A stretch of 64,000 bases of DNA, taken from contig NZ_CP085636.1 in assembly GCF_027571385.1 (NCBI RefSeq), positions 4,654,001-4,718,000 of the forward strand, in the 5' to 3' direction. The DNA is from Shewanella sp. MTB7 (lineage in GTDB: Bacteria; Pseudomonadota; Gammaproteobacteria; Enterobacterales; Shewanellaceae). Shown here piece after piece: positions 9,979-20,448 of this stretch. Both the position numbers and the translations under genes were made by a program. The notes beneath the pieces were generated by a model. The model searched no databases, was not told the DNA's origin, and worked only from the letters and a program-made list of their open reading frames with translations. How positions within the stretch are numbered: position 1 is the first letter of the stretch; every line of letters starts with the position of its first letter.

Positions 9979-10270
9979 CATCAACCCCATTTATTTATGG
10001 TTTGCTGTCCTTTTTTATAAAGAGTCAGCGTTTCTTTTTTATGGCGCGCATTTTACTTATTTTGTGCTAAAGCACAACTTTATTAATGTAAAAATGCGAA
10101 CACTAAGTTTTAACAAACAAATAAACATCTATCTAGTAACTGATTTCGTCATAGAAACTAAAGCAAAATCCATTAATAAATTGTATTCATTCACACATCT
10201 CTACCATTCTTTACGAATTTATCTAGTGATGCTATACAACATAAAGCTGAAAAATGGTTAGGTTAACTGA
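9979..10270. other. tsx upstream region
   Basis: About 290 bp, very AT-rich. It contains the 16-bp inverted repeat at 10062-10077 and presumably the tsx promoter. A 65-codon plus-strand ORF (10064-10261) has low-complexity AT-driven composition and no recognisable features, so no gene is called. Confidence 0.5.
10062..10077. promoter_or_regulatory. candidate operator upstream of tsx
   Basis: TTGTGCT-AA-AGCACAA, perfect 7-bp arms, centred about 90 bp upstream of the tsx start. It resembles a catabolite or nucleoside repressor half-site pair but does not match the E. coli CRP spacing (TGTGA-N6-TCACA). Confidence 0.4.
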
Positions 10271-10322
10271 GGCGCTACTCACATGAGCGGCGCCAGAGTT
10301 AAAGGAGAGAAAATTCCCCTTT
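10271..10322 (-). terminator. two hairpins after nupC, weak terminator
   Basis: Two inverted repeats follow nupC: 10271-10294 (GGCGC-TA-CTCA / TGAG-CG-GCGCC) and 10301-10322 (AAAGGAGA / TCCCCTTT, one mismatch). Neither has a strong U tract on the minus strand. Confidence 0.45.
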
Positions 10323-10336
10323 AAGAGCTTCTAAGC

Positions 10337-11596
10337 TTAAAGCGCTAAGAATAGACCCGCTAGCGTTGCACTCATCAAGTTTGCAAGCGAACCTGCGATA
10401 ACCGCGCGGATACCAAGCTTAGCTAGATCATGGCGACGTGTAGGAGCCATAGAACCTAGACCACCCAATAGAATCGCAATTGAAGATAGGTTAGCAAAAC
10501 CACACAATGCAAATGAGATGATAGCTTTCGTTCTATCAGACATAGCTACGCCAGTTTCAGCAACAAGCATACCGCCATCGGCAACATCTTTTAGGTACGG
10601 AGCGAAGTTTAGGTAGGCAACGAATTCGTTAACAACTATCTTCTGACCGATGAAAGAACCAGCAACAAGCGCTTCGTTCCAAGGGACACCGATAAGGAAT
10701 GCGAGTGGCATAAAGATATAACCTAGAATTAATTCTAGTGTTAGGCCTTCCATACCGATAAAGCCACCTAGGCCACCGATAATACCGTTAACCATGGCGA
10801 TAAGGCCAACAAATGCGAGTAGCATTGCACCAACGTTAAGCGCTAAGTGCATACCTGATGAAGCACCTGCAGCTGCAGCATCAAGCACGTTAGCAGGCTT
10901 ATCAGGATCTTCAGGAAGATCGCTCATGTCGTTTTTAGCTTCTTCAGTCTCAGGGTGCATCAGTTTAGCCATTAATAGACCACCTGGTGCTGCCATGAAT
11001 GAAGCGGCAACGAGATATTCGATAGGTACACCCATCTGTGCGTAACCAGCCATTACTGAACCAGCAATAGACGCTAATCCACCTACCATGACGGCAAATA
11101 GTTCAGAGTTAGTCATCGTCGGGATAAACGGACGAATCACAAGTGGTGCTTCAGTTTGACCAACGAAGATGTTTGCTGTTGCAGACATTGACTCAGTACG
11201 ACTTGTGCCTAGTGCTTTTTGAAGTGCGCCACCGATAATACGGATGATCCACTGCATGATGCCAAGGTAGTAAAGTACTGCAATTAGAGAAGAGAAGAAT
11301 ACGATAATTGGTAGAACGTTAATGGCAAAAATAAAACCAACTTTAAAGTTAGCCAAATCGCCAAACAAGAAACCAATACCGCTTTGAGCATAACCAATAA
11401 CGCTTGATACGGCATCAGATGCGGTCTGAAGTATATCTTTACCAATTGGTACATACAAAACGAAACCACCGAAAGCGGCTTGAATTGCTAGCGCACCGAA
11501 TACAGTACGCTTATTAATTGCTTTTTTATTATTAGATAGCGCGAACGCTATCGCTAGTAAGGTAACCACCCCTACTAAACTCATTAAAATATCCAT
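10337..11596 (-). CDS. nupC: nucleoside transporter NupC (CNT family)
   Basis: 419 residues, ten or so hydrophobic segments. A concentrative nucleoside transporter of the inner membrane: it carries nucleosides from the periplasm, where the Tsx-like porin delivers them, to the deo enzymes. Conserved CNT regions include [28 protein letters not shown] and the C-terminal [20 protein letters not shown]. It starts with ATG at 11596, and a GGGTGATGG stretch lies upstream. It is a single gene, with tsx downstream in the same direction. Confidence 0.95.
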   Translation of the reverse strand: MDILMSLVGVVTLLAIAFALSNNKKAINKRTVFGALAIQAAFGGFVLYVPIGKDILQTASDAVSSVIGYAQSGIGFLFGDLANFKVGFIFAINVLPIIVFFSSLIAVLYYLGIMQWIIRIIGGALQKALGTSRTESMSATANIFVGQTEAPLVIRPFIPTMTNSELFAVMVGGLASIAGSVMAGYAQMGVPIEYLVAASFMAAPGGLLMAKLMHPETEEAKNDMSDLPEDPDKPANVLDAAAAGASSGMHLALNVGAMLLAFVGLIAMVNGIIGGLGGFIGMEGLTLELILGYIFMPLAFLIGVPWNEALVAGSFIGQKIVVNEFVAYLNFAPYLKDVADGGMLVAETGVAMSDRTKAIISFALCGFANLSSIAILLGGLGSMAPTRRHDLAKLGIRAVIAGSLANLMSATLAGLFLAL

Positions 11597-11771
11597 TAAC
11601 CATCACCCTATTGTTAATACTTTTTAATTATGTTGTTAACCAACCTTTTTCGGCTCCGATTATACCCGACCGTAGGGTTAAAATCGTGGTTTCGATCAAT
11701 TTTTTGAAGTTTAATTTCAGCATCTTAGTGGAAACTTATGGTGCGACCAACACCTGTTTAATCAAATTAAA

Positions 11772-12572
11772 TTAAAGGTCAAAGAGTTGCGTTACATTAT
11801 TAAACATTCGTTCTGTAACCAGAACACTCGATTTATTTTGCAATTTTGCAATTTCATCAATAATTAACGGTAAAATGTGAGGTGTATTACGTTTTACGAG
11901 GGCATTTTTAGGAGACATAGCAGGTGAATCGGTTTCAATTATGATTGAATCTAGAGAAATATTTGTCACGCAAGCTTTGAGCTTTCTCGTGTCATTGTTC
12001 AGTATTAAACCGCCGATCCCGAGTTTATAGCCTAATTTAATATACTCGTTTGCAAGTTCAACCGAACCATAAAATCCATGTATAACTCCTCTCTTAGCCA
12101 ATTTATAGCGTTTTAAAAGTGGCATAATCTCATTATGAGCCTTAACGACATGTAAAATCACTGGCAAATTTAGTGACTCAGCCAGCATCAATTGATGCTC
12201 AAGCACCTTTACCTGTACCTCCCAATCACTCTTATGCAACTTATCTAAGCCACACTCTCCGATGGCTATAAATCGAGGATCTTGAACGCTGTCATTAATC
12301 CGCTTATCCAGATCAGCAAGCGCATTTGAGGAATGTTCGTCGCAAAACCAAGGGTGGATCCCCAATGCATAAGGGCAGGCATATTGAGCCGCTATTTGGC
12401 GTTGTTTATCCCAATGAGCAGGGGACACTCCTGGAATAATAGCGGTTTGAATACCAAGTCGCTTCATCGATTTAAAAATCTCGTCGCGATCTACATCGAA
12501 CTCAGCAAAGTCCAGATGAGCATGACTGTCGATGATTTTTAACAGGTGAACAGGCTTGGTTACCTCAGGCAT
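11772..12572 (-). CDS. TatD family metal-dependent hydrolase/DNase
   Basis: About 266 residues. TIM-barrel metal hydrolase with the N-terminal HAHLD metal motif, EcGLDK (IAIGECGLDK), HVVKAH, and the C-terminal ETDSPAMSP. TatD homologues are 3'-5' exonucleases or D-aminoacyl-tRNA-deacylase-like enzymes; which applies here is unknown. An upstream ATG at 12611 would overlap the preceding small gene by 47 nt. ATG 12572, which overlaps its stop as ATGCCTGA, is preferred and suggests translational coupling. Confidence 0.85.
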   Translation of the reverse strand: MPEVTKPVHLLKIIDSHAHLDFAEFDVDRDEIFKSMKRLGIQTAIIPGVSPAHWDKQRQIAAQYACPYALGIHPWFCDEHSSNALADLDKRINDSVQDPRFIAIGECGLDKLHKSDWEVQVKVLEHQLMLAESLNLPVILHVVKAHNEIMPLLKRYKLAKRGVIHGFYGSVELANEYIKLGYKLGIGGLILNNDTRKLKACVTNISLDSIIIETDSPAMSPKNALVKRNTPHILPLIIDEIAKLQNKSSVLVTERMFNNVTQLFDL

Positions 12573-12735
12573 CAGATCTACTCTTGGAAGATGGGAGCTT
12601 ATCTGGGTCATGTTTAATCGACATCAGCTCAGGGTCTTGTAATCTTGGTGCACAGCTACGTCGATTATCAGGCGTCAATCCCATACGGTCACACCAAACT
12701 ATGTAGCCTCGCCACACCTTTACAATCCAATTCAT
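12565..12735 (-). CDS. small DUF5363-like protein upstream of tatD homologue
   Basis: 56 codons beginning MNWIVKVWRGYIVWCDRMGL, then TPDNRRSCAPRL, a pattern I recall from the DUF5363 family of short proteins in Shewanella and Vibrio. AGGAAG lies 5 nt before the ATG. Its stop overlaps the start of the TatD-family gene. Function unknown; the Trp- and Arg-rich N-terminus and the pairing with a nuclease are all that can be said. Confidence 0.68.
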   Translation of the reverse strand: MNWIVKVWRGYIVWCDRMGLTPDNRRSCAPRLQDPELMSIKHDPDKLPSSKSRSDA

Positions 12736-12840
12736 ACTGCTTCCTAGGATATATAAAACTAACCAGACTCAATAATAACGCTATTAAGACTATATACCCA
12801 AACTAAGCTACCCCAGAATCGAGGATAGGCACTTCAGACC

Positions 12841-12948
12841 CAAGGGCCGACATTACTCAGGCATATCCATATCTCTATGCGGGCTGGAGGAAAAGGCGAA
12901 TAAATGTCTGAAACCTTATTTATAAAGAAAATGGGGCCATGTGCAAAA
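12841..12948. repeat. dispersed repeat copy D (before the prfC terminator)
   Basis: The stretch gcgaataaatgtctgaaacc, then ttatttataaa and ccatgtgcaaaaaa, aligns with 38221-38270 and 38360-38374 of copy B. It ends directly at the terminator of the minus-strand prfC gene. An ATATCCATAT motif sits near 12863. Confidence 0.6.
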
Positions 12949-12974
12949 AAGCCCCAAACTTTCGTTCGAGGCTT
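12949..12974 (-). terminator. probable prfC terminator
   Basis: Stem AAGCC...GGCTT with an imperfect inner stem, followed on the minus strand by T6 (12943-12950). It lies 32 bp past the prfC stop. Confidence 0.6.
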
Positions 12975-13005
12975 AATCAAATTGGTCACGTTCAACCGTT
13001 AAATG

Positions 13006-14586
13006 TTAATTTTCACGCGTCTTAGCAAATTGAATGTCGGGGTAACGTTCCATCGACAGATTCAAATTCACCATAGTTGGAGCGATGTAAGTCAAGTTAT
13101 CACCACCATCCAGTGCCAAGTTATTACTGCACTTACGGCGGAAATCTTCAAGCTTACGCTCATCATCACAATAGACCCAACGCGCTGTTGCTACGTTGAT
13201 CCCTTCATAGATAGCTTCAACTTTATACTCGCTCTTCAAGCGGCCAACAACCACTTCAAACTGCAAGACACCTACAGCACCAACGATCAGATCATTAGAG
13301 TCTATCGGTCTGAATACCTGAACAGCGCCCTCTTCGGAAAGCTGTACTAGTCCTTTAAGGAGTTGTTTCTGTTTTAATGGATCTTTTAAACGAATGCGGC
13401 GGAACATCTCAGGTGCAAAGTTTGGAATACCGGTAAAACGAAACTTCTCACCTTGAGTAAAAGTATCACCAATACGCATAGTGCCGTGATTATGTAAGCC
13501 AATAATATCACCTGGGTAGGCAAGTTCAGCACGATTACGATCGCCAGCCATAAAGGTCAACGCATCACTCACGTTTACATCCTTACCAAGGCGTACGTGG
13601 TGCATCTTCATACCCTGCTCATAACGACCCGAGCAAACACGCATAAACGCGACTCTGTCTCTGTGTTTTGGATCCATGTTAGCTTGGATTTTAAACACAA
13701 AACCACTGAACTTTTCATCTTCAGGAAGAATATCTCTTACTTCTGTCGCACGAGGCTGTGGCTTAGGAGCCCATTCGATAATACCATCAAGAATATGATC
13801 AACACCAAAGTTACCTAAAGCAGTACCAAAAAACACAGGAGTCAATTCACCGGCCAGAAACATCTCAAGATCAAACTTGTTAGAGGCACCAAGAACAAGT
13901 TCGAGTTCTTCACGAACCTCAGCAGCATATGCACCGATAGCTTCGTCTAGCTCGGGATTATTCAACCCTTTAATGATTCTAGAGTTTTGAATAGTGTGAC
14001 CTTGGCCACTCTGATAAAGGATCACTTCATCACGCAACAGGTGATATACACCTTTAAACTCTTTACCTGAACTGATGGGCCAAGTGATCGGAGCACAAGC
14101 GATGTTAAGCACCTCTTCAACTTCATCCATCAGCTCTACCGGATCACGAATATCACGATCCAGCTTGTTCATAAAAGTCACAATAGGCGTATCACGCAGA
14201 CGAGTAACTTCCATTAATTTAATGGTACGTTGCTCAACACCCTTGGCTGAATCGATCACCATTAAACAGGAATCAACCGCGGTAAGCGTACGGTAAGTAT
14301 CTTCAGAGAAGTCTTCGTGACCCGGAGTATCGAGTAGATTCACCAAAGCGCCGCCGTAAGGAAATTGCATCACAGAGGTCGTGATCGAAATACCACGCTC
14401 TTTTTCCATCTCCATCCAATCAGACTTCGCATGCTGTCCAGACTTTTTGCCTTTTACTGTGCCCGCCTTTTGTAATGCGTTGCCGAATAAAAGTACCTTC
14501 TCGGTAATGGTGGTCTTACCCGCATCGGGGTGAGAGATAATGGCGAAAGTACGACGCTTGTCGACCTCAACTTTATAGCCTGACAT
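13006..14586 (-). CDS. prfC: peptide chain release factor 3 (RF3)
   Basis: Translational GTPase of about 526 residues that removes RF1/RF2 from the ribosome after peptide release. GTPase motifs: [15 protein letters not shown] (G1), [12 protein letters not shown] (G3), [10 protein letters not shown] (G4). ATG 14586 ([18 protein letters not shown]) is preferred because AGG lies 6 nt upstream and it matches my recollection of Shewanella RF3. A second in-frame ATG lies at 14604. Single gene with its own terminator. Confidence 0.95.
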   Translation of the reverse strand: MSGYKVEVDKRRTFAIISHPDAGKTTITEKVLLFGNALQKAGTVKGKKSGQHAKSDWMEMEKERGISITTSVMQFPYGGALVNLLDTPGHEDFSEDTYRTLTAVDSCLMVIDSAKGVEQRTIKLMEVTRLRDTPIVTFMNKLDRDIRDPVELMDEVEEVLNIACAPITWPISSGKEFKGVYHLLRDEVILYQSGQGHTIQNSRIIKGLNNPELDEAIGAYAAEVREELELVLGASNKFDLEMFLAGELTPVFFGTALGNFGVDHILDGIIEWAPKPQPRATEVRDILPEDEKFSGFVFKIQANMDPKHRDRVAFMRVCSGRYEQGMKMHHVRLGKDVNVSDALTFMAGDRNRAELAYPGDIIGLHNHGTMRIGDTFTQGEKFRFTGIPNFAPEMFRRIRLKDPLKQKQLLKGLVQLSEEGAVQVFRPIDSNDLIVGAVGVLQFEVVVGRLKSEYKVEAIYEGINVATARWVYCDDERKLEDFRRKCSNNLALDGGDNLTYIAPTMVNLNLSMERYPDIQFAKTREN

Positions 14587-14640
14587 GTTAACCTGCAGAT
14601 TCATGGTGTGCGGAAAGGCGGCAATTATAGCGTCAAGATT

Positions 14641-14797
14641 GCTAAATGGCTACCTAAGACAAAGAGATTAGTCATAAGCTAGAAACCGTGTCCAGAAAGG
14701 TCAAAAATTAATAGCGTCAATACCGCTAATTGGCTACCTAAGACAAAGAGATTCACCATAAGCTAGAGACCATGCCCAGAAAGGTCAGAGATTAATA
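14641..14797. repeat. imperfect tandem repeat, period 84 bp
   Basis: Copy 1 is 14641-14713 and copy 2 is 14725-14797. Both run gctaa.tggctacctaagac, then aaagagatt, ataagctaga, ccagaaaggtca and attaata, with about ten substitutions. There is no open reading frame across them. They fill the gap between nlpI and prfC. Confidence 0.9.
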
Positions 14798-14799
14798 AT

Positions 14800-14831
14800 C
14801 ACCATGCCGACATTCTTAAGCCTGCATGGTG
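14800..14831 (-). terminator. hairpin after nlpI
   Basis: CACCATGC / GCATGGTG, 8-bp perfect stem with a 16-nt loop, 20 bp past the nlpI stop. The following minus-strand sequence ATTATTAAT is only moderately T-rich. Confidence 0.5.
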
Positions 14832-14850
14832 AAAAACAATTACAGGGTAA

Positions 14851-15759
14851 TTAATGTGCTGTATTATTGGCTTCCAATACTGACATAACAGCATTCATCT
14901 TTGCCAACTCAACTCTGGCATATCTATGTTCAACGAAGTCATAAATATTAGTGGCTAGCGCAAGCCTAAAATAGTTTGCAGCATCAATATTCTGCCCTTG
15001 TTGCTGTGCAATTTTAGCGATATAAAAATATGCCTCACATAAGCGCTCTGCATATTCATTGGGATGGGAAAGCCCCTCTTTTGCAGCAGTAAAAACCTCA
15101 TCTCTACTCTTATTGCCTAAGTAATAGTCAACCAATGTACTAGACCAAGCATCAGCTGAAAGGCTTAATCTATTGCTCGCTAGGTTGTGTTTAGCTTTTT
15201 CAACATCTGCAGCACTTTCAATAATGTAAAGCCAAAGCGCTCGATAACCATCCTGTGGATTCAATGAGTAAAATGACTCCATATCTACGATGGCAAGATC
15301 GTTGCGGTTGCCATAGTAGAGTGCTATACCACGATTTAAGAAGGCGTAATCATATTCTGGAGATAACTCAAGCACAGCATCAAATGCCTCATAGGCACTT
15401 TCAAACTCACCTTCTTGTGTAAAGTAGATGCCGATAAAGTTATAAGCATCAGCGATGTTTGGTTGTATCTTTAATGCTTGATGAAAGTCAATACGACTGA
15501 GTATACGCAGCCCAACACTGTCATAGATAACACCTCGGTCATAATGGAACCTCGCTCTTTGTACGTCCGTTAACTCTGCCGACGACAAGATTTGATTTAA
15601 TTTAGCCAATTTGATTTCAAGCTTATAATCAGGCATTACGGGCTCAACCATGACCTTACCTTGTTCGCTGCTTTCCGACTGAGTAGATACACACCCTGTA
15701 AGGAAAATACTCACGCCTGTCAATATCACGACAGCAGCAGTCCGCACTTTTTGAATCAT
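14851..15759 (-). CDS. nlpI: lipoprotein NlpI, TPR protein
   Basis: 302 residues. The signal peptide ends in a lipobox (FLTGC, Cys near residue 23), so it is a lipoprotein. TPR-like repeats follow (ADAYNFIGIYFTQEGEFESA, YDYAFLNRGIALYYGNRNDL). In E. coli NlpI is an outer-membrane adaptor for peptidoglycan hydrolases such as MepS and the protease Prc. It is encoded just downstream of pnp, the same order as here, 187 bp apart. Confidence 0.92.
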   Translation of the reverse strand: MIQKVRTAAVVILTGVSIFLTGCVSTQSESSEQGKVMVEPVMPDYKLEIKLAKLNQILSSAELTDVQRARFHYDRGVIYDSVGLRILSRIDFHQALKIQPNIADAYNFIGIYFTQEGEFESAYEAFDAVLELSPEYDYAFLNRGIALYYGNRNDLAIVDMESFYSLNPQDGYRALWLYIIESAADVEKAKHNLASNRLSLSADAWSSTLVDYYLGNKSRDEVFTAAKEGLSHPNEYAERLCEAYFYIAKIAQQQGQNIDAANYFRLALATNIYDFVEHRYARVELAKMNAVMSVLEANNTAH

Positions 15760-15902
15760 CCATTTAACCCTTTGAATTCACCTATAGCTGTAATCATAGC
15801 AATCTGCTATCCCAACGGCTATTAAGGATTTATTTATTTCATCGATACTAGCACTTCTTGTTCGATACCCATCGATATTATTCAAAAAATTCAACCAATA
15901 AA

Positions 15903-15926
15903 AAAGGAGACCCTAAGGTCTCCTTT
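15903..15926 (-). terminator. Rho-independent terminator after pnp
   Basis: 10-bp perfect stem AAAGGAGACC / GGTCTCCTTT with a CTAA loop, then TTTTT on the minus strand. It separates pnp from nlpI. Confidence 0.9.
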
Positions 15927-15946
15927 CATTGTTAGCGCGTTAACGC

Positions 15947-18055
15947 TTATTCAGCAGCTGGTGCAGCTTCAGCTTTAGGCGCAGCTTCTTTCATCGAAAG
16001 ACGTACACGGCCTTGACGATCAACTTCCATCACCTTAACTTTAACTTCTTGACCTACTTGTAGGTAATCAGAAACGTTAGCAACACGCTCTTCAGCAATC
16101 TGAGAGATGTGAACTAGACCGTCTTTACCTGGAAGAATCGTGATGAATGCACCGAAATCAACGATACGAACCACTTTACCGTTATAAATAGTGCCCACTT
16201 CAACTTCAGCAGTAATCTCTTCGATACGACGAATAGCTTCTTGCGTAGCTTCATTGTTTGAAGAGGCAATTTTCACAGTACCATCATCATCAAGTTCGAT
16301 AGTTGTACCCGTTTCTTCGGTAAGAGCACGAATAGTCGCGCCACCTTTACCAATAACGTCACGGATCTTCTCTGGGTTGATCTTGATAGTAGTGATACGT
16401 GGAGCATGCTCAGAGATATCGCCACGATGTGAACCAATAGCTTGATCCATAACGTTAAGGATATGAACTCGTGCACCGTAAGCTTGCTTTAGTGCGATCT
16501 GCATGATCTCTTGAGTGATACCTTCAATCTTGATATCCATCTGCAGTGCAGTAATACCATCACGAGTACCGGCAACTTTAAAGTCCATGTCACCAAGATG
16601 ATCTTCATCACCTAGAATGTCAGAAAGAACAACGAAATCATCGCCTTCTTTAACTAGACCCATTGCAATACCAGCAACCGAAGTTTTGATTGGTACACCA
16701 GCATCCATAAGTGCTAATGAAGTACCACAAACTGATGCCATTGAGCTTGAACCGTTAGATTCTGTGATTTCAGATACAACACGAATGCTGTATGGGAAAT
16801 CTTCAGCAGAAGGCATAACCGCATTCATACCGCGCCAAGCTAGCTTACCATGACCAATTTCACGACGCTTAGGCGAACCGACCATGCCAGTTTCACCCAC
16901 TGAGTATGGAGGGAAGTTATAGTGAAGCATAAAGCGATTAGTGTATTCGCCCATGATGCTGTCAACTTTCTGTGCATCACGCTCAGTACCAAGCGTACAA
17001 GTAACAAGCGCCTGAGTTTCACCACGAGTAAACAGTGCACTACCGTGAGTACGAGGGAGCACACCAGCCATGACGTTAAGTGCACGAACCATATCAGGCT
17101 CACGACCATCGATACGTGGGCTACCAGCAATAATACGACCACGTACGACTTTCTTCTCTAAGCTACCAAGTAACTTATCGACTTCACGTAGATCAATATC
17201 TGCATTCTCTGCAACAAGCTGTGCAACGGCAACACTTTTAAGTGCTGTAACGGCATCACGACGTTCATGCTTATCAGCTATCTGGTATGCAGCTGCATAT
17301 TCAGCTTCTGCAAGAGTTTTAATTTTTGCAACTAAAACGGCATCGGCAACAGGTGCAGTCCAATCCCATTTAGTTTTACCAGCTTCAGCTGTAAATTCAT
17401 TAATAGCATCAATAACGATTTGTTGTTGAGCATGACCATAAGCAACACCACCCAACATCACTTCTTCAGGTAATGAGGCAGCTTCAGACTCAACCATTAA
17501 TACAGCACCCTGCGTACCCGCAACAACGAGGTCTAGGTCACTGTCCACAAGCTGGCTAACTTCAGGGTTTAGTATGTACTCGCCATTAATGTAACCAACG
17601 CGCGCAACACCTAGTGGTCCTTTGAATGGGAGTTCTGAAATGCAAAGTGCAGCAGAAGTACCAATCATTGAGATGATATCTGGATTAATTTGAGGATCAA
17701 CTGAAACGACAGTGATGATAACCTGAACTTCATTTTTGAAACCGTTCGGGAAAAGAGGACGGATTGGACGGTCAATTAGACGTGCAATCAAAGTTTCATT
17801 TTCTGAAGGACGGCCTTCACGTTTGAAGAAACCACCAGGGATTTTACCCGCTGCGTATGTTTTTTCCTGATAGTTAACAGTTAAAGGAAAAAAGTCACGG
17901 CCCACGTCTTCTGCTTTCTTTCCAACGACAGTGACTAATACTGTTGTATCACCCATACTTGCTAAAACGGCTGCATTTGCCTGACGTGCAATAACCCCTG
18001 TTTCCAAGGTGACTGTATGTTGACCATATTCAAAACTTTTTACGATTGGATTCAC
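15947..18055 (-). CDS. pnp: polyribonucleotide nucleotidyltransferase (PNPase)
   Basis: About 702 residues. 3'-5' phosphorolytic exoribonuclease and degradosome component. Two RNase PH domains ([21 protein letters not shown] and [17 protein letters not shown]), KH domain [21 protein letters not shown]-terminal S1 domain ([17 protein letters not shown]). AAGGA sits 9 nt before GTG 18055 ([15 protein letters not shown]), while the in-frame ATG 18064 abuts it with no spacing, so GTG is chosen. Unlike E. coli, rpsO is not directly upstream: a divergently oriented gene intervenes. Confidence 0.97.
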   Translation of the reverse strand: MNPIVKSFEYGQHTVTLETGVIARQANAAVLASMGDTTVLVTVVGKKAEDVGRDFFPLTVNYQEKTYAAGKIPGGFFKREGRPSENETLIARLIDRPIRPLFPNGFKNEVQVIITVVSVDPQINPDIISMIGTSAALCISELPFKGPLGVARVGYINGEYILNPEVSQLVDSDLDLVVAGTQGAVLMVESEAASLPEEVMLGGVAYGHAQQQIVIDAINEFTAEAGKTKWDWTAPVADAVLVAKIKTLAEAEYAAAYQIADKHERRDAVTALKSVAVAQLVAENADIDLREVDKLLGSLEKKVVRGRIIAGSPRIDGREPDMVRALNVMAGVLPRTHGSALFTRGETQALVTCTLGTERDAQKVDSIMGEYTNRFMLHYNFPPYSVGETGMVGSPKRREIGHGKLAWRGMNAVMPSAEDFPYSIRVVSEITESNGSSSMASVCGTSLALMDAGVPIKTSVAGIAMGLVKEGDDFVVLSDILGDEDHLGDMDFKVAGTRDGITALQMDIKIEGITQEIMQIALKQAYGARVHILNVMDQAIGSHRGDISEHAPRITTIKINPEKIRDVIGKGGATIRALTEETGTTIELDDDGTVKIASSNNEATQEAIRRIEEITAEVEVGTIYNGKVVRIVDFGAFITILPGKDGLVHISQIAEERVANVSDYLQVGQEVKVKVMEVDRQGRVRLSMKEAAPKAEAAPAAE

Positions 18056-18251
18056 GTGAACCATTCCTTAAATTTAATAACCTTAATTTCGCGCATAAGT
18101 ATACTTCATCTCTATTCAAGAGATAAAGAGCACAGAGTGATGACAAAGGCGAAAGTTTTCTCTAAAGTGAGTACTTTCAAGAATATTTTGTTATGGAACA
18201 GGGCTAAAAGAGTTTTTTTGAGTATCAACGCCCTAATAAAAGGATTGGCAA

Positions 18252-20285
18252 ATGTCTGCCAGCTTTAAATCACTTACTTGGAAACAGACTAACTTAGTGG
18301 TGTTTTCTGCACTTTTTTTTGCGATTGCAATTTTTATCGTGGAAATAGCCCTTGTTGGCGTATCCGCCAGAGATCAACTTAAAGCTTCTCAAAAAGAGCT
18401 ATTAGACTCAGTAGAACAACCTGCTGCGAACGCAGTGTGGGCACTCGATGATAACTTAGCTCAACAGACCATTGAAGGCGTACTTAAGATTCAACATGTA
18501 AGCTCAGCCGTCATTGAACTTGACGATGGCTCTTTATTTGTCTCGGTATCCAGTCCCAATGCGGATGCTAATATTTTTAAGAAACTGAGCCATCACCTTT
18601 TCGGCGATCTCAAAGAGATCTCCCGTTCACTGTTAAGACCTTTCTATTTTGAAGGCACTGAAAAAAAACACTTTATTGGTACCCTGACTATATTTTATGA
18701 TACGCAGGGGCTCACTGATTCATTGTTTGCCCAATTAAAGTTCAGCCTTATTGCTACGTTAGCCCGTGCCCTGCTAATCACGCTGGTGCTATCCATTGTA
18801 TTCCATCGATTCCTGACCCGCCCTATCGCCCAAATCAGTGAAGCCATTGATAAAATTAATCCTGAATCACCGGATGAAAACCTTCTACCGATAGATCAAT
18901 CGCATATTGACGATGAGTTAGGCTTAGTCACCTCGAAATTTAATCAAATTTTGATTCAATTCAGCCAAACACAAAGTAAATTAAGAAAAATGGCAACTCG
19001 AGATCCTTTAACTGGACTGCCTAATCGCACCTTGTTGCTTGAGACCATTGCAGTTACCATTCAGCGCGCCCGGGTTCACAAAAACCAATTTAGCATGGTG
19101 TTTATCGATCTCGACCGCTTTAAAAACGTCAATGATTCGTTGGGACATGCCCTAGGGGATAAGTTTCTTGCACGGATAGCCCGGGTATTAGAGCGAGTCG
19201 TCAGTAACAAGGGAACCGTAGCCAGACTCGGTGGTGATGAATTTGTTATTCTAGCCGATGAGATCCAAACTCCGGAGCAGGCGGCTGACTTTGTTGATAA
19301 CCTACTGCTTCAACTTAACACTCCCATGCAGCTCAACGAACATACAATACATCCTGCCGCCTCTGTCGGAATATCTATCTATCCAGATGATGGCGTCACC
19401 GCAGAGGAGCTTATTCGTCATGCCGATATCGCAATGTACAGTGCCAAAGCTGCAGGCTCGAATCAATGGGCCTTTTTCAAGCAACAGATGACAGAGCGAG
19501 CCGCTGTCCGATTAAGAACTGAAGCATCACTTCATGATGCGCTTAAACATGATGAATTCCTGCTGCATTTTCAACCTAAGTTTGATATTAAAACGGGTAA
19601 AATACTCGCCTGTGAAGCCTTGATTCGATGGAAGAAAGACGGCCGTTTAATCAGTCCGCTCTCTTTTATTCCTGTGGCTGAGGAAACAGGGATCATCATA
19701 CCCATCGGTCGTTGGGTCATCGAAGAGGCCTGTAAAACCTTGAGGGAATGGAAAGTAAAATATAATTTCGTTCTGCCCATTGCTGTCAATGTGGCCTCAC
19801 AACAGTTCGCCGATGCCAGCTTAATCCCCGATATCAAGCAGCTCGCGTTAAGATACCAAATCGATCCTAAATTTTTAGAGATAGAGATTACAGAAACCTC
19901 ATTGATGAATGATATAGAGTTGGCTATCACTAAACTACAGCAGCTAAAATCAGCAGGGTTTGGTATTGCCGTTGATGATTTTGGCACAGGTTATTCATCA
20001 CTTTCCTATTTGCGACACCTGCCTATCACAACGATGAAAATTGATCGTTGTTTCGTCACTGACCTTCCAAATGAAAGCGCCATAGCGTCGACTATATTGA
20101 TGTTAGGAAAACAGTTAAATCTTAGCGTTGTAGCTGAAGGAATTGAAAATAAAGAACAACTTGATTGGCTAAATAACAATGAGTGCCTAATCGGGCAAGG
20201 TTTCTATTTCAGTAAACCGTTACCTATAGATGAGTTTATTGAAAAGTATATAAGACCCAACACAGCAAGTGTCAGCAATATTTAA
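18252..20285 (+). CDS. membrane GGDEF-EAL cyclic-di-GMP enzyme
   Basis: 677 residues: transmembrane segment 1 (about 15-38), periplasmic sensor region, transmembrane segment 2 (about 163-185), HAMP-like linker, GGDEF domain (ARLGGDEF, motif 327-331) and EAL domain (CEALIRW, motif 455-457). The EAL residues look intact (VDDFGTGYSSL, VAEGIE, GQGFYFSKPL). SNKG replaces the RxxD inhibitory I-site before GGDEF. The protein could make or break c-di-GMP. AGGA is about 8 nt before the ATG. It sits in opposite orientation between rpsO and pnp. Confidence 0.93.
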   Translation: MSASFKSLTWKQTNLVVFSALFFAIAIFIVEIALVGVSARDQLKASQKELLDSVEQPAANAVWALDDNLAQQTIEGVLKIQHVSSAVIELDDGSLFVSVSSPNADANIFKKLSHHLFGDLKEISRSLLRPFYFEGTEKKHFIGTLTIFYDTQGLTDSLFAQLKFSLIATLARALLITLVLSIVFHRFLTRPIAQISEAIDKINPESPDENLLPIDQSHIDDELGLVTSKFNQILIQFSQTQSKLRKMATRDPLTGLPNRTLLLETIAVTIQRARVHKNQFSMVFIDLDRFKNVNDSLGHALGDKFLARIARVLERVVSNKGTVARLGGDEFVILADEIQTPEQAADFVDNLLLQLNTPMQLNEHTIHPAASVGISIYPDDGVTAEELIRHADIAMYSAKAAGSNQWAFFKQQMTERAAVRLRTEASLHDALKHDEFLLHFQPKFDIKTGKILACEALIRWKKDGRLISPLSFIPVAEETGIIIPIGRWVIEEACKTLREWKVKYNFVLPIAVNVASQQFADASLIPDIKQLALRYQIDPKFLEIEITETSLMNDIELAITKLQQLKSAGFGIAVDDFGTGYSSLSYLRHLPITTMKIDRCFVTDLPNESAIASTILMLGKQLNLSVVAEGIENKEQLDWLNNNECLIGQGFYFSKPLPIDEFIEKYIRPNTASVSNI

Positions 20286-20448
20286 ATGACATCTTTGTAT
20301 TGATTGAATTACTTCAGAGCATCTTACTCTACTTCCCGTGGCAACTCTCAGCCCTTCTTATAGAGTAATAATACTCAGGCCTTCGGGTACTGATGTTAAT
20401 CGCTTCAACATCGACTCACTTTCTTACAGGAACAAAGTAGATTTACAT

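Noticed and set aside
10064..10261. 65-codon plus-strand ORF upstream of tsx
   Set aside because: AT-rich, Ile/Lys/Asn-biased translation typical of chance frames; it begins inside a palindrome.
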